From NCBI GenBank assembly GCA_030272155.1, contig CP126192.1, positions 4,064,501-4,128,500 on the forward strand: a DNA stretch of 64,000 nt. Direction: 5' to 3'. The position numbers and the translations under genes are program-made. Each line of letters begins with the position of its first letter. Positions within the stretch are counted from its first letter, which is position 1. The DNA is from Tetradesmus obliquus. Its lineage: Eukaryota > Chlorophyta > Chlorophyceae > Sphaeropleales > Scenedesmaceae. The notes beneath the pieces were generated by a model, which ran no database searches, was not told where the DNA came from, and saw nothing but the letters and a program-made list of their open reading frames with translations. Of the stretch, positions 24,153-37,335 are shown piece by piece.

Positions 24153-25162
24153 GGTCAGTAGATCCTGCCCGACTGAACAGTCGTGGCTTGCACCCGGTGC
24201 ACGAAGAAGTACTGAAGAAGAGGGTGAAGAGTGATCGAGAATTGTTCGTGAGGGCGTCCTGCTGAGATAAAGGCAGCACATTGACCAGCTTGAACAATAC
24301 CAGTATTGATCAATGTAGCAACGTGTCGTGTAAAGGCATCTTTGTGAAACCCTTGTGTCACTGCTCACTGACAGTGTCATCTGTCACCAGAGCATGCGTG
24401 TTCGCATGATCGCTGAGTAAAGCGTATGTAAGGCATGTAAGGTTCTACGTGCTGCTTCAAGACCTGGCATACGCAAGGTTATCTTCAATCTCGCAGACAG
24501 ACAGACACCCGTTGGCAGTTCACGACTGGCACGCAGCACGCTGTAACCCTTGCCAATTCTTCGGCTGCCGTCAAGTAGAGTAGTTCTTAAGAGGCATTCG
24601 AGGCATTAAACACCGACGCAGCTGCAGGACAGCAGCAGCATCTCTGCAGAAGAGCAGAGGCAGCAGCAGGATGCCCAAGTACTGTAGATCGACTGCGCAG
24701 CATTTAAAGCGAACATCATAAATGCTGCAGCATGCTCTGTTTGCGGCGTTCCAGCCAAACGCTCCATCTCTGGCTGTGGCAGCCAGCGCTGCTGTAGCAG
24801 TAGCAAGTGCGTTTTGGTAGCGCCGCGCAACAGCACGAAACAGTGCTGCTTGCAGCTAGCTTCTGGCATCTGCTAAGGCTGAAGTATTTTCCGCAATCAC
24901 TTTACAAGCCATAACCATTGTTCTGCTTTGGCCACTATGCTGGCAAGCAGTGCTGATGATTTGCTCTCCTTTCGCATCTTTTACATACAGGGCACGCACA
25001 GGCATTCACAGCAGTCGCCTCTGAAGCAGCACCCAGCAGCTGCAGGGTTGGATGGCTGAGCAGGCCAAGCAGCGCTGCACTGTCTGGACAAAGCGCTGCT
25101 GCTGGCGTTCAAAGCAGGCACATCAGCTCAGCCTATTGGTCTACTGCTGCTGGCGACAGCCC

Positions 25163-25199
<37 letters not shown>

Positions 25200-25400
25200 T
25201 GGGCCAAAGAAGCCAGTGATACAGCCAGCAGGCGTGCCATCAGCAGCAACAGCAGCGGCAACAGCGACAGCAGCGGCAGCGGCAGCTCAGCACACAGTGT
25301 GCTGAGGCAGCATACCGTCACAGCAGCTGTGCTGAGCAGCAGCTCCTGCGGCAGCAGGCGTGAGCACATACCATGGCTCAGTCAGCAGGCCTGCACAGCA
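24153..25400. promoter_or_regulatory. Divergent region, bicupin / mTERF-like gene
   Basis: About 1.25 kb between the bicupin start and the first ATG of the mTERF-like frame, presumably holding both promoters and 5' UTRs. It contains a (CAG)n tract at about 25168-25197. No gene is recognised. Confidence 0.4.
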
Positions 25401-28400
25401 ATGCTCCACATGCGTGGCATCACAACCCGCCCCAACAGGCGCCGTCGTCGTCCTACAACTGCCAGCACCGGCAGCATCAGCAGTGACAGGTCCGAAATAA
25501 CACCAGGCAGCAGCTTGCAGGACAGCTTGCAGGACAGTGTGCCTGGTGACCAGCAGGCTGCGCTGCTGCAGCAGGCTCAGCAGCAGCGGCTGCAGGAGCT
25601 GCAGGACGGCGACGCACCAGAGCTGCTGCAGCTGCAGCTGCAGGAGAAGCAGCAGCGGCTCAACCAGCGGCAGGCTGCGCTGCGCAGCGTGCTGCAGCAA
25701 GCAGGCATCAGCTTCTCTGCGCAGATGTCAGTGCTGAAGCGCAGCCACGTGCGGCAGCTCAACCCAGACATCGTGCAGCAGCGCATCATTAAATTGCAGG
25801 AAGCCTTTGGCGCTGACGCAGTCAACTCCATTCTGTCGTCTGCGCCGGAGCTGCTGGATAGAAAGTCGGAGCGCATGGTCGAGTACTTCCGGGGGTTGTC
25901 GCAGCTACTGGGAGCTGGGGATGCGTTTGCGCTTGAGGTGGTGGTGCGCTGCCCTGACCTGTTGGGCCACAGGCCTGAGATGGTTCAGATGCGGCTGCAG
26001 AACATGGCAAAGGTGCTGCAGGTGCGCGCTCTGGTGCAGGCGCTGCTTGCTTGGTGCTGCTGCTGGTGACTCGCCTGCTCTGCTTGCAAGTCTTCACCTT
26101 ACAGGCGCAGCACGACATGCTGGGATGGCTGCAACCTTACACATCACAGCCTCTGTAGCATCAGCATTGCAACCGCGTCAACACATTTGCGTGTGCCAGT
26201 CCTGCTGCGGCGTGGTTTGTGTCTCATGTCGTGTTCCAGGTGGAGCACGCTGCTCTGCTGCGGCTGATTCAAAGAAACTTAGCATCTGTAGCATCAGCGT
26301 TGCAACCGCATCAACACATCAAGGTGTACCATCTCTGCTGCGGTCTGGTTGCCTGTCCACACTCTCAGGTGGATCACGCCGCGCTGCTGCGGCTGATCAA
26401 GAAGAGCCCTACGGTGCTGAAGCTCAACGCAGCCAAGGTGCAGCAGCACGCGGAGTTCCTGGCAGAGCTCGGGAGCCTCAGCCCGCAGCAAGTTTACAAG
26501 GCGTACGTGAACTGGCCCGTGCTGATGACCATAAGCGTGCCGCTGCTCAAAGCGAGGTAAGCAAAACAGTTGGAAAACATATTGGAGCAGTGCTCCCTCT
26601 TTCTAGTGCTCCAGCGGGGCGGAGCGGCCGCAGCACTGAGGCGTCACCGACTGTCGTCAGCATGCTGGTGTTGTGGTGATTGCAGCTGCACATGCACCAT
26701 GTAAGAGCTGGTGCAGCGGCGTGGCAAGCCACATGTGATGCGCGTGAGCACGTGTGTATTATGACGCTCATACTACTACTTCTGGTGCTGCCACCGCCGC
26801 CGTCGCCGCCGCCGCTGCTGCTGCTGCTGCAGGTTTGCCGCGCTGGCGCGGCTGCTGGCAGCCAGCCCTGAGCACATGAAGAAGATCTGCCGCGTGTTCC
26901 CCAACCTGCTGGGGAGGGACCCCAGCCAGCTGGACGCAAACCTGAGCCTGCTGGCCCAGCAGCTGGGGCTGCCCAAGGTGGGCTGCATGCAACAGAATGT
27001 GACAACAATAGGGAAGCAGCATGATGTGTGATGCTTGGCATCTGCATGTGGTCTGTGTGCTGTTGTGATGTGTACGATGGCGAGCTGTAATGTGCTCAAG
27101 CCGCCCAAGGTGGGCTGAGTGCTGTGCTCGTGTGGCGTATGGTGCTCTATCTGGCATCCTCCGCACAGGCCCATGCATGCAATCATCTGCTTCCTTCCCT
27201 TAGACGCAACAAAGCCTCTCTAGGCAACAAGCAACTTGCGCACCTCTCACTGATTGCGCACCGACACCATGTCTAATACTCCTGCAACGGCCTTCTCACC
27301 CTGCCTGTCACCCTATGTGTTTGCACCCTGCTGCAGGAGCGCATCGTGGCCTTTGCGCGCAACGAGCCGGGCCTGCTGTCCTGGAACGTGTCCACGCTGC
27401 TGTCGCGCATCATGGCCACGCGCAGCGTGCTGCGGCTGCCGCCCGAGCTGGCGCTGAGCCTGCTGGCCTTCAACAGGCCGCTGCTCAACCACCCGGAGCT
27501 GCTGCCGCAGAAGCTGCAGGCGCTGCAGCGCGTGCTGGGTGTGACAGGTGCGAGGTCGGAATGCAGCAGGGAGGCTGCTGTGTTGGTTGTGGCGGCTGCG
27601 TGCAACAGCAGCTGTCGGTGCCGAAGGGCGAGTCGAGAGAAGGCGCGAAAGTCGTGTGGCACTACATGTAACGCTGTGCATGTTGCTGCTCAACATACAG
27701 GCGTAGCTATGGGTAGGGTAGGGCTGTCAGTGACCTGCTGACAACCATCCTGCCTGTGCCATGCTGCCTGCGCCGCCATGCTGCAGAGGAGGAGCTGTAC
27801 CCCCTGGTGCACGGCTACATGACGCTGCTGCGCTTTGACACTGACTCAGTGGAGGCCAAGATGGCGTGTGCTGGCAGCCTGGCGCGCCTCAGCGAGCGCT
27901 GGAGCAACGACTGGAGCAGCTTATCTGTGCTGTCAAAGGTGAGCGCAGCAGGCGGCAAATCGGGAAAAAATGCAGTGTGCGCCTCAATGCAGCAGCTGCT
28001 TCGCAGGCTGCAGAAGGCAGCGCAGCACCGTAGGATGCGTCAGCTGTTGCTGAGCGCTGTGTCTGTGGATGTTTGACATCTGCCCCATGCGTCTCAGTTG
28101 CAGGTGTTGCTGCCCGGATGGCATATCTATTCACACAGTGGTGAAACGCAGCACCATGCATTTGTCCATCACGTGCTGGCACTTTGCGGTATAATCTGAT
28201 TGCTTGCAGCCATGTGCAGCGACAGCATTCTGCCAGCAACACAAGGGTGCTGCGCCGCTGACAGCTCCGTAAGTTTGCTGAGTGTCATGCTGCCTGCTGT
28301 GCTATGTACGCTGCATCTTCAGGTGCGCACGATACAGGCCGGCTGGTCCTGCCACTGGCGCCTGGTGTACCTGCTGCAGAGCGGCCAGGCCCACAGCGTC

Positions 28401-29201
28401 AGCCTGCTCACAGCGCTACGCATCAGCCACCAGAAGTTCCTCACAGCCTTCCCTGACTACCTGCTGTGGCTGCACAGGTGGTTTTTTTTGACAAGGACGA
28501 TTTGATACAGTATCTGTTTGTTTATGTGTGAGGAAGGGACAGCTGGCCGCTGCTGTCGCATGTACTTGTTGCTCAGCGCTGCGTGCTGAAGCTCGGTTTC
28601 GCCTGCCATGTTGAGAACTGATGTGTCGTGCACCGGCTGGCTCAATTGCAAGGCCTAAGGCCTGCGGCACGCCTGCACAAGCACACCACTCGGGTGTATG
28701 CGTGTGAACGCCCACATAAACACACACCTGCATCTGCCTGTACTGCCTGCTTGCAGGCACAACCAGGCAGTACAGCCGCCAGGCATCACTATCCTGTCGC
28801 AGCTGCCAGCACAGTCAGCCAATGCAGCTGTGCCACACCTCACAGGCCCTGACTGCTTCCCCTCCATCCTGTTCGACGTCAGCATGGGACTTGCGTTGCA
28901 CTCTGGCAGCCTGTTCGTACGCAACAAGCAAGCTGCGCTGGAAAAGCAGCAGAGCAGCGCCGCACGGTTGATCAGCAGCAGCGGCGCTGCCAGCAGCAGT
29001 GGTGGCAGTGTGTCTGGCGCTGCAGTGCTGCAGGTGCCAGCTACATCGGAAGGTAGGCTCGCAGCGTGGCTGGGGGTGGATCTGGCAGCAGCAGAGCAGC
29101 TGCTGAGTGTTCAGAGGGTGCGTGCTTTGAAGGCAGCAGACTGGAAGGCCAAGCTGAGCGCAGCAGCTGATTTGCTGGATGCAGTAGGGCACTTAACCAG
29201 C

Positions 29202-29240
<39 letters not shown>

Positions 29241-30053
29241 GACAGCAGCAGTGCGTTCACTGGTGTAGCAGGCAGCGATCCCAATGTTGCAATGGCAGCG
29301 GCTGCCAGTGATGCTGACAGCGCGATGGCCGTCAGCGACAGCAGCAGCAGCAGCGGCAGCAGCAGCAGACGACGACGGCAGCCGCAGCAGCTGTCACCAG
29401 CAGCAGGTCCTGAAGGAACCGCAACTGGTGCTGCTCTGGCCATGGCTGCAGCAGATGCAGTACAGCCGTGCAGCACGTCAGTTGCTTCGCAGCAAGGCAG
29501 CCCTCAGTTGCCTGCTGCGCTGCACAGCACACAGCAGCAGCAGCAGCAGCAGCAGCAGCCGCATGTGCAGGTGCTGCCGCATCCAGCAGCACAGCAGGCG
29601 CTGCAGCAGGCCTTAGACACTGGGCAGTCCTTAGCAGTAGCAGCAGTAGCAGTAGCATGCATGCTGGCGCCCTTTTCAAAGCAGCTGTATCACCCGCCTC
29701 CGCGGCCGCCAGCTGCTGTGGTGCAGCTGGTGCTGCAGCACCCTCAGCAGTTTACAAAGGCCACTTTCGAGGCAAACTGCATCAGCTTGGCAGCACTTGT
29801 GCGTGCCAGTGAGGCGCTGCGGGGCGAGCTGGCTGCGATGTCGCTGGAGCAGCTGGCGGAACACATCTGCTGCCCTCCTTCAAGGTTGCCGTACCTGCAG
29901 TTCCTGGTGCAGACGCAGCAGCAGGTGCCCTGGGCGTTCAGCCTGCGGGAGCTGCTGCTGTCGTACAACAACAAGGTATTGCTGCTGCGGGAGAAGTTTT
30001 GTGCGGCATATCCAGGGTTTGAGCAGTGGGAGCAGTCGATGAAGAGCCTCTGA
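25401..30053 (+). CDS. mTERF-like organelle gene-expression protein
   Basis: Seven exons, 25401-26021, 26369-26556, 26833-26977, 27337-27547, 27787-27938, 28323-28477 and 28757-30053, give 922 aa. The N-terminus is Arg/Thr/Ser-rich, compatible with an organelle presequence, then Gln-rich. The middle carries repeated helical units with the leucine/proline pattern of mTERF motifs: SSAPELLDRKSERMVEYFRG, RCPDLLGHRPEMVQMRLQNM, KKSPTVLKLNAAKVQQHAEF, RVFPNLLGRDPSQLDANLSL and NEPGLLSWNVSTLLSRIM. mTERF proteins bind organelle nucleic acid and act in transcription termination, splicing or ribosome assembly. The last exon is long, with poly-Ser, poly-Gln and Ala-rich stretches and an ordered C-terminal part (SFEANC...FEQWEQSMKSL region). 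The first in-frame ATG is at 25401; the open frame extends upstream without ATG. Confidence 0.65.
26140..26405 (+). repeat. Tandem duplication of intron end plus exon start in the mTERF-like gene
   Basis: Two ~130-bp copies (about 26140-26272 and 26273-26405), each with the end of the intron, a CAG acceptor (before 26240 and 26369) and an exon start reading V(E/D)HAALLRLI. The acceptors are exactly 129 nt apart and the sequence between is open. Confidence 0.8.
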
Positions 30054-30265
30054 TCAACGTGAGAGGGTGCCCTGTGTGCTTTCCTGAATGATCAGATATT
30101 GTTTTGAGGCAGCTTGTGGCACACTTGTGTGTGGCTCTTGTTGTGTTGCATGATGCAAGGCCGATGCCATCAGCATAATGTCATCACGCATCTTGTGCCA
30201 CCAGCATTCACGGCGATGTGTCGGCAATGTGACAGATGTAATACTTGGTCACAGCAAGAAATGGT

Positions 30266-30270
30266 GTAAC
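30266..30270 (+). terminator. Poly(A) signal TGTAA for the mTERF-like gene
   Basis: TGTAA about 213 nt after the stop codon. Confidence 0.5.
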
Positions 30271-31405
30271 ACGTGTTGCACGGCATGAAACGGTCTCCGG
30301 GTGGCCCCGTTGTACGTTATAATGTTTTCTGGCTGCAGCTGCTTCATGGCAAACTGCACGGCCCTTCATGGCTCTTCTGTACAGGGCTCCTCTTGCTTTC
30401 AAGACGAATCTGGCTGAATGTGAATGCCACATATGTTTCAAAGTTAACCCGGAGGAGGTCCCAGCTCACAACTTGTAGCAGTTGCCGTGCGTTTGGAGAC
30501 TGCCAGTATACAGTGTATACAGCTACGTGGCCAAACATGCGAGTCAGCCTCATACCATGACGTATCAACTCAATCTGCAGTCACGGCAAACGGTGGCCAA
30601 AGCGCTGCAACAGAAGCCTCCGCTGCCGATGCAGGTGCTTTCTGTACCGATTGATGGATGCATGTTCTTCACACTGAACAGCATGCTGTGCAAAGGTGCC
30701 TGCGCCTTAGAACACTGTGCCACACCAACATGCCTGCCGAGAGATGCACCCCTCCCCACTCTCACTTGCTGTGAAAAACCGTTATTTCCCTGCAAGCTGC
30801 TGCAACAGCCTGAAGCTGACATGGCATGGCATGCACACTTGCAGCGTTCACAAATGCGCAAGGTTTGATGCATGCTCATAACAGGAGCTGCACCCCAACA
30901 CAATTCTTGACAAAGGTGTACGTTGGACAAAAACTATCAAGGCCTGCCAAACACTGTATACACCTGTGCATGTGCAGGGTTAACTTTATGTGAAAGCCAA
31001 ACTGGGCTGCAACATGAAACGCGCATTATGCTGCTGCCCAACCCAGCGACATGCCATGCAGCACAGATTGCGTTCCAGGTGCCGTTTCTTGTATTGATCT
31101 CAAGAACAGTGCGCTATGCGTAATATGATGCATCCGTTCGTTTCTACAGACCGCTGTCAACAGCACTGCACCTTGATTGCCAGGTCACAGCTGCATTGTA
31201 TGCTTGTTACCGCCCTGACAGGCGCCGGACTGCACCGCTAGCGGACTCCCCATCTATGAAAAAAAAAACAGCAGTATTAGTATACTCATCCGATGGCTGC
31301 CATCAGCTTGCACGCTGCACACTGCTTCCCACCGTGGCTACCAGCACCCTTGCCATGCTCATCTCAAAACGCACGCCGCACAACTGTAGCTGTCGCTGCA
31401 GCTGT
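30271..31405. other. Convergent intergenic region
   Basis: Between the 3' ends of the mTERF-like gene and the phosphate transporter. No conserved coding sequence, RNA gene or long repeat seen; short (A)9 run at about 31259-31268. Confidence 0.4.
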
Positions 31406-34400
31406 TTATGGCTTGTAGCGCACCATGCTGTTCTGCAGGTACAGCTCTGCAGTTGCATTTGCCGCTGACACCACTTCTGATGCTGGGGTGGTGGTGGAGG
31501 GCCAGACATGCGTCTTGCTGTTGCCTGTCATGCTATACCAGGTGGAGTTTGCTGCAGTGAGTGAGGCCGGCACGCCAGCAGGGTTAGTAGCTGCAGCAGC
31601 ATTTAGTGCAGCCATCTGTGCATCTGTGCTGTACTGCAGCTGGCGCTGGTACTGCAGGATCTGGAAGCCATATGCCTTATTTGGTGCAAAGGTGCCCCAT
31701 GCAAAGATGGCTGCGGAGATGATGCCGCCGATGATAAGGGTGAAGACCCAGCCTGCAAACATCTTCAGCAGCTGGGACCACTTGACAGCACCCTTGCGGC
31801 CCTCAGCCAGGCCAACACCTGCATGATGATGTGGCAAGCAGCAGATGCCTGGGCTGTAGTGACGCATTCTTGTATGCCTGGGGCGCATGCACAACAGTGT
31901 GCCGAACTGCTTGAGTGCAGAAAACAGCAACGCACCTGCCCCCAGCAGTTAGGTAGGGTTGTGCAGAACTTGTTGTGCTGACTTGCTGTATGTCATGCGT
32001 GATGTGCAGAACACTCACCGGTGGTGGAGCCCACGTGTGTCTGTGTGGTGGACAAGGGGATGCCCAGGTATGACCCAAAAGCAGTGACCAGGGCCGTGGT
32101 GGTCTCCATGGTGAAGCCACGTGCAGGCGTGATGGCTGTCAGCTTCACTCCCAGCACCTGCACGATGCGCCAGCCCCAGGTGGCCAAGCCCACAATGATC
32201 CTGCACGCAGAATGGCAGCAGACACGGTTGTGCATTTGCAGATGCAAATAATGCAGTCACGCACCATGTGCGCGCAGTTACGCGCATGCAGAGCTGGGTG
32301 GGAAGCAGCAGATGCATGATGCGCCAGTACCATCTGGCTAGCCCCACAATATTCCTGCACATGTAGCAGACACATTGTGCATTTGCAAAATTAGAGTGTG
32401 CAGGTGGCCAGGCTCACAGTGGTGCTGCACGTGCAGCACTGACCACGGCATGCGTGGTTTCAAACCAAGCAGTAATCACAGCAGATGGCGACTGAGCTCA
32501 ACAACAAATGCACTGCGGGGAAGACCAGAGTCACAGCAACAGTGACACAGCATGCCTGTCACAGCGTCTGACGTGATGCATGCGGCAGCCTGGCTGCTGC
32601 TTGGCTCTTGAAGTCGTGCTGAGCTGCATGTTGCCATGCCGCAAAGTGACCCGCCTCACAAACAACAACAAAGTGTTGTGTGCAGCATGCATCACAACAT
32701 ACACATGCACTCGTTCACAGTGTGAACTTCACACCACGCCCACCCACCCTGTTGCTCCAATGCCTGCCAGCATCCAGATCTCCACTGTGGACTTGCTGGA
32801 GATGTAGCCGTACTGGTAGATGCCGTAGATGGCGGCAAAGGGCCCCACAGCATTGGCCACGTCGTTCGCGCCTGCGTGATGCCAGCACAACAGGAATCAA
32901 AGTGTCCTCAGTGCCGCTCACCGTGTGTGAAGGCTATGACAGCAGCACATCATTGTTGTGTCATGTGTGCAATGACTTCCTGCTGTGGCGCTGTGCAGCA
33001 CCCTGTGTCTGTGCCAGCACGCCATTTCAGCTGGGCTGCCCCAAACTTCATTGCCGCTCACCGTGTGCGAAGGACATGGCAGCAGCGGAGATGATCTGCA
33101 GATACTTGAAGACCTGCTCGGTGCGCGGATCAAAGCGCTCTGCATCAGCGTGGATGCTGGATAGGGACTCGTCACCATCCACAGCCTGCATGCATACAGA
33201 GCAGCACATCTTGTGTGTTATATGTGACTCATAGGTTAGCCGAGCAGCAGCAATGAAGCTAGCTGGTGTGGGAGCGGCAGCTCTGGTTGGTTAGCAGCTG
33301 CTGTCAATCAATAGCTGCTGTCTTTGCGCTGAGAACTGGCTGAACGCTGCTGCTGGTACAGGCACAGGCATACCACGGTACTTGCAGTAATCAGGTGCAA
33401 TAAACACGGACATGTACGTGCACAGGATCAGCTTGGCCCAAGTTGGGGTCAGCCTCCCAAAAAAAAACTGCATTCAGTTTTAAGCCCGTACCGCGAAGAT
33501 GTCTTGCTGCAGGCCGCCAAAGAGCACGTTCTTGGTGCGCTGGATGTAACCCGCCACACTGATGTCCTTAGCGTCCACATCTTTTGCCAGCATCCAGTTG
33601 GGCACCGCCTGCTTGCCCTCGACTTCTTTTTTGCCGCGCAGCGTGGGCAGCACGCCAGGCACCACCTTGCCACTGTTCTCCATGTCAGCGCTGCACGTGC
33701 AGCGGCAGGCAGGGACGCACAGCATGGCAGATGCAGGCAGGGGCACACAGGTAAGTATATGGTGGTAAAGGACAGCAGATGCAGTCGCCCATGCGCTTCG
33801 GGGTGGGTGGAACCTAAATTTTGGCTTGCAGGGGCACAGCTGCCGTGGCTGAGCTGCACCTGCCGATAGCACACAGCTGGCTGGCGTAAGCAACTGCTGC
33901 AGCTTGCGAGTTTGGTTGGGAATGGGGCGTGGTTAAACGCAGGGTAGCCGCAAACTGCTGTGAAATCAGAAACCACAGCCGCAGGGCTTGATCACATGGT
34001 GGCGTCCCAGGTCTTCAGCTGGCGGAAGAGCAGCGGCACACCAATTGCAGCACCAAGCACTGCAGCGCCGCCACCAGCCGCAGCAGAAGCCCAGAGAGCC
34101 GTGCCGATTTCAATCTTGGCAATGTTCTTGGCACCCTGCAACGCAAGCACAGCAGCAGAGCGGGTCAGCACGGTGCAAAGGCCGCTGCAGCCTTGTTCAT
34201 CACACCCCTGCTGCCAGACAGCATGGAGCAGCTGCGGCTGGGGTTGCTGTTGTGTGTGGCGCTGGTTGCAGCAGCTTGTACACGTGCATGCAGTGCTGCG
34301 TGCACTGTGTCTACAGGGCACTTCCTGCTGCATGGGACAATGCAGCGTCACAACCCACTGTCACATTACTGGACGTTGACTCACCTTGTAGAGAATGAAG

Positions 34401-35709
34401 AACAGGTCTGGTAAGGCCCAGTAAAGTTGTTGCCAAAATGCATGGAGAGCAGCAGCAGAAGCAGCAGCAGAAGCAGCAGCAGCAGGTTGCTAGGTTTGCT
34501 TTGTAATCAACAACCACAAATGACTTTTAAGCTTGCCTGGAAAGGGGTGCTCACACAAACATCGCGATCAGACTTCAGGTTTTTCTGCAAATGAGCTCGC
34601 AGCGTGCAGCAGAGCCAATTCAACAGGCAGGTCACTCCAAGGCCATGCAACACCAGTCAGCTGCGCAGCCAGTACAACTGCAGCATGTCCCAAGTCGGGC
34701 TGTGCCACTCACTGACGAACATGGTGATGAGCAGCAGGATGGGCAGGCACCAGATGGCCTTGCGGGGAGAGTTGTCACCGCGCAGCACACACAGCCTCAG
34801 CAGTGTATACAGCAGGTAGCTCATGATGCCAGCCAGCAGCGGAGAGATGAACCAGCTTGCAACAATGACCACGACTCCAGTTAGGAAGGGGAATGACTTT
34901 GTCCTGCCAGCCCAGATGACCGACTTAGGGCCACCATACACCAGGGCAAAGCCAATGACGCCACCCACTGCGTAGCAGCAGAAGGGATGATGAAGTTGCA
35001 ACGCAGGGCGTGTCTTACGCATGCCGTGTGTGCTGCCGTGTGTGCATTGTGAGAGCGCACGGGGTCACTGCTAGTTGATGACTGTACACATCTGAGGAAT
35101 GTGATACACAGAAGCTTGATACAAGCTGTGTGCAGGCTGAGCAAGCTCACCGATGGAGTGGGTGGTAGACACCGGAAGCTCGCAGTAGGTTGCAAACAGC
35201 AGCCAGAATGCTGCTGCTGTGAGTGCACACAGCATGCCTGCATAACAGAGAGCGGCATGCAGCCAAAAGTTGATCACATGCATTGCAATCTAGTTGCAAG
35301 CCAACATTATTTTGCACCAGCTTGTGATGGTAAACCTTTGCAGCAAAGAGTGCAGCAAAGCCAGCAATTTTAAGGCAGCGCGAGGGCTCTGGTCAAGTCG
35401 CAACTTCGCTGTTCGCATTGCAGCACACAGCAAGCCGTAGCCGTGTGTACATGCGGCACAGGTAATGTGCAGTGCACGTCTCCAGACAACTTTCACCGCA
35501 CTAGTGTGTGCCTTATCCTGGCGCTTACCGTAGGCAAAGATGTCTGGGGTGTTGGCAAAGGTCTTGGGGTCAGCCACACCTGCAGCAGCCAGCAAGGCAC
35601 GCACCCGAGTATGCAGCACCCCACACGTACATGCTTGCACAATTGCAGCACATCGTTGTCACTCAGTATCATGGTGCATCACAGCGCACCGGTTTGCGTG
35701 ATGTTGGCA

Positions 35710-35741
<32 letters not shown>

Positions 35742-36940
35742 GGCTGTGGCAGCTGCAGATGCGGAACAGGAGCCGTTGCACATCGTCACCAGTGCTGCCA
35801 TGCCATGAGCGATGCGGTACACGTGTGTGCCAGAGGCATCACCAGCAGCGCTGCTGCGCTGTGCGCACCTCCTGAAATGGTCGAGGACACGCTTCCACCC
35901 AAGAAGATAGCTCCAAGGGTCTCCATGACCTGAGCAGCAGCAGCAGCAACAGTTGCATCAGCAGCCAGCTGGCAGAGGGAAGCTGCGCAGCAGATATCAC
36001 ACAGCTCGCGTGCTTACATTCATTGATCGTGGCATGCTGATGTGCAGGCTGAACAGAAGCCAGTGTCAGGTGCCAATTGCTCTTTGAGAGGATCCTTGAG
36101 ACAACCCATCACCCCACCGAAAAATCACAGCAGCACACTTTGGCATATGTGCAAACCTCTTACAGAACAAACATCTGCAACGGGAAAATTTCACGCTAGT
36201 GTAGCCCCAGCCCTGCTGTGCTGGCTGCATGCTTGAGGCAAGATGCGAGTGGCCACGTGAACCGGCCAGGGGATTGCCCTCTCACCACTGCAATAGCGAT
36301 GGCCCACTTCAGCTTAAGGGTGCGGGAGCCGACAGACGTAGCAAATGCATTTGCCACATCTGCCAGATGCACAGCGCGCAGCGCAGCATAGCAGTACGGC
36401 AGTGCAGCGAAGCAGTACGGCACACAGCTGTTCAGCAGCCTGACAATTGCCGTCCAGGCTGCTGAGCTGCTTCATGGCTGTGCAGCAGTGACAGCCGCAG
36501 CTGCAGCTGCAGCTGCAGTGGCACGCTGACACGCATGCCATGATGGTTCTCTGTGTCGATCAACAGCGGGCATGCATCAGGGTGCTGTTGATTCCGAAAT
36601 ACTGGCAAAGGGTTTCCACATGGCTTTGTTGCGTGGAGAAGCAGTCACAGCCATGAAGAACGCACGCGCCAGACAGGTGTTGCTCTGTCACCCCACACAA
36701 GTGTTGCTGGCTGGGTGAGTGCACTTACCGTTGGCTCCGATGCCGTAGGCCATCACCCATGCTATGATGCCTGGAACGCAAATAAATACACAGCCATCGC
36801 TTTAGTACGGGCTGATCGCAGACAACCGAATCGATCCTGTTGCACAGAGTGAGAGGTTATATCTTGGGCAGCCACAGTGCGGCATGCGCCCACCTACCTC
36901 CCACAACAACAAGCCATAAGATATCTGGGGCTCCTGCCAT
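31406..36940 (-). CDS. PHO4/PiT-family sodium-phosphate symporter (PTB type)
   Basis: Fourteen exons join in phase into 605 aa: 36898-36940, 36729-36770, 36286-36359, 35869-35929, 35529-35579, 35151-35237, 34713-34967, 34385-34407, 33996-34135, 33492-33690, 33062-33185, 32748-32871, 32019-32200 and 31406-31818. The N-terminus MAGAPDILWLVVVG leads into the first family signature GANDVANAFATSVGSR (about residues 26-41). Next come VETLGAIFLGG-like (VMETLGAIFLGG) and ELPVSTTHSIVGGVIGFA. After a hydrophilic central loop the mirrored second half follows: AHGANDVANAVGP and STTQTHVGSTTG. This inverted duplication is diagnostic of inorganic phosphate:Na+ symporters of the plasma membrane, which in green algae are PTB genes often induced by phosphate starvation (known for the family, not shown here). 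The start is chosen because the 43-nt first exon joins in phase. Confidence 0.93.
32315..32360 (-). pseudogene. Decayed copy of a PHO4 exon edge in its intron
   Basis: Matches 32160-32205 (the start of exon 13, RIIVGLATWGWRIV) but reads RNIVGLARWYWRIM, with a preceding CAG. It sits in the intron just upstream of the real exon and is not needed by the phase-consistent model. Confidence 0.6.
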
Positions 36941-37335
36941 GTTTGCACGTACGCCGGTGCCGTTCGAGCTGTTCAAGGGTCACCGCACAGGATTACACTG
37001 CCTCAAACCAGCTGCGAGCCTCAGATGATGGAGTACAACATTGGTATGAGCTAATGTGCGGTGAATCTGCAGGACATTAAGTTTGTGTTGAGCGCAGGGC
37101 ACAAGATTCATCTTATATTCAACTTCCGTATATTCTCGGTTACGTCCGACGAGCAAACCCTGATCCCGCACGTCAACCGTCCAGTGCCTTGACCCTACGC
37201 CAGAGACTCCTGGTACTGTCGTGTTTGAGTTTCCGGCCTCAGCTGTGGCATATCCACAAGCAGTACAACACCAGCAGTGACACGCTGTACACACGCGTGG
37301 GGCTAATCGCACTCGCGGCGATTACTGGATTCATC
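36941..37335. promoter_or_regulatory. Divergent intergenic region, phosphate symporter / type I membrane protein
   Basis: 395 bp between head-to-head start codons and less CTG-rich than its surroundings. No defined regulatory motif is recognised. Confidence 0.4.

Noticed and set aside
25168-25197. CAG/CTG arrays as CRISPR or minisatellite loci
   Set aside because: They are perfect trinucleotide microsatellites without unique spacers, common throughout this genome.
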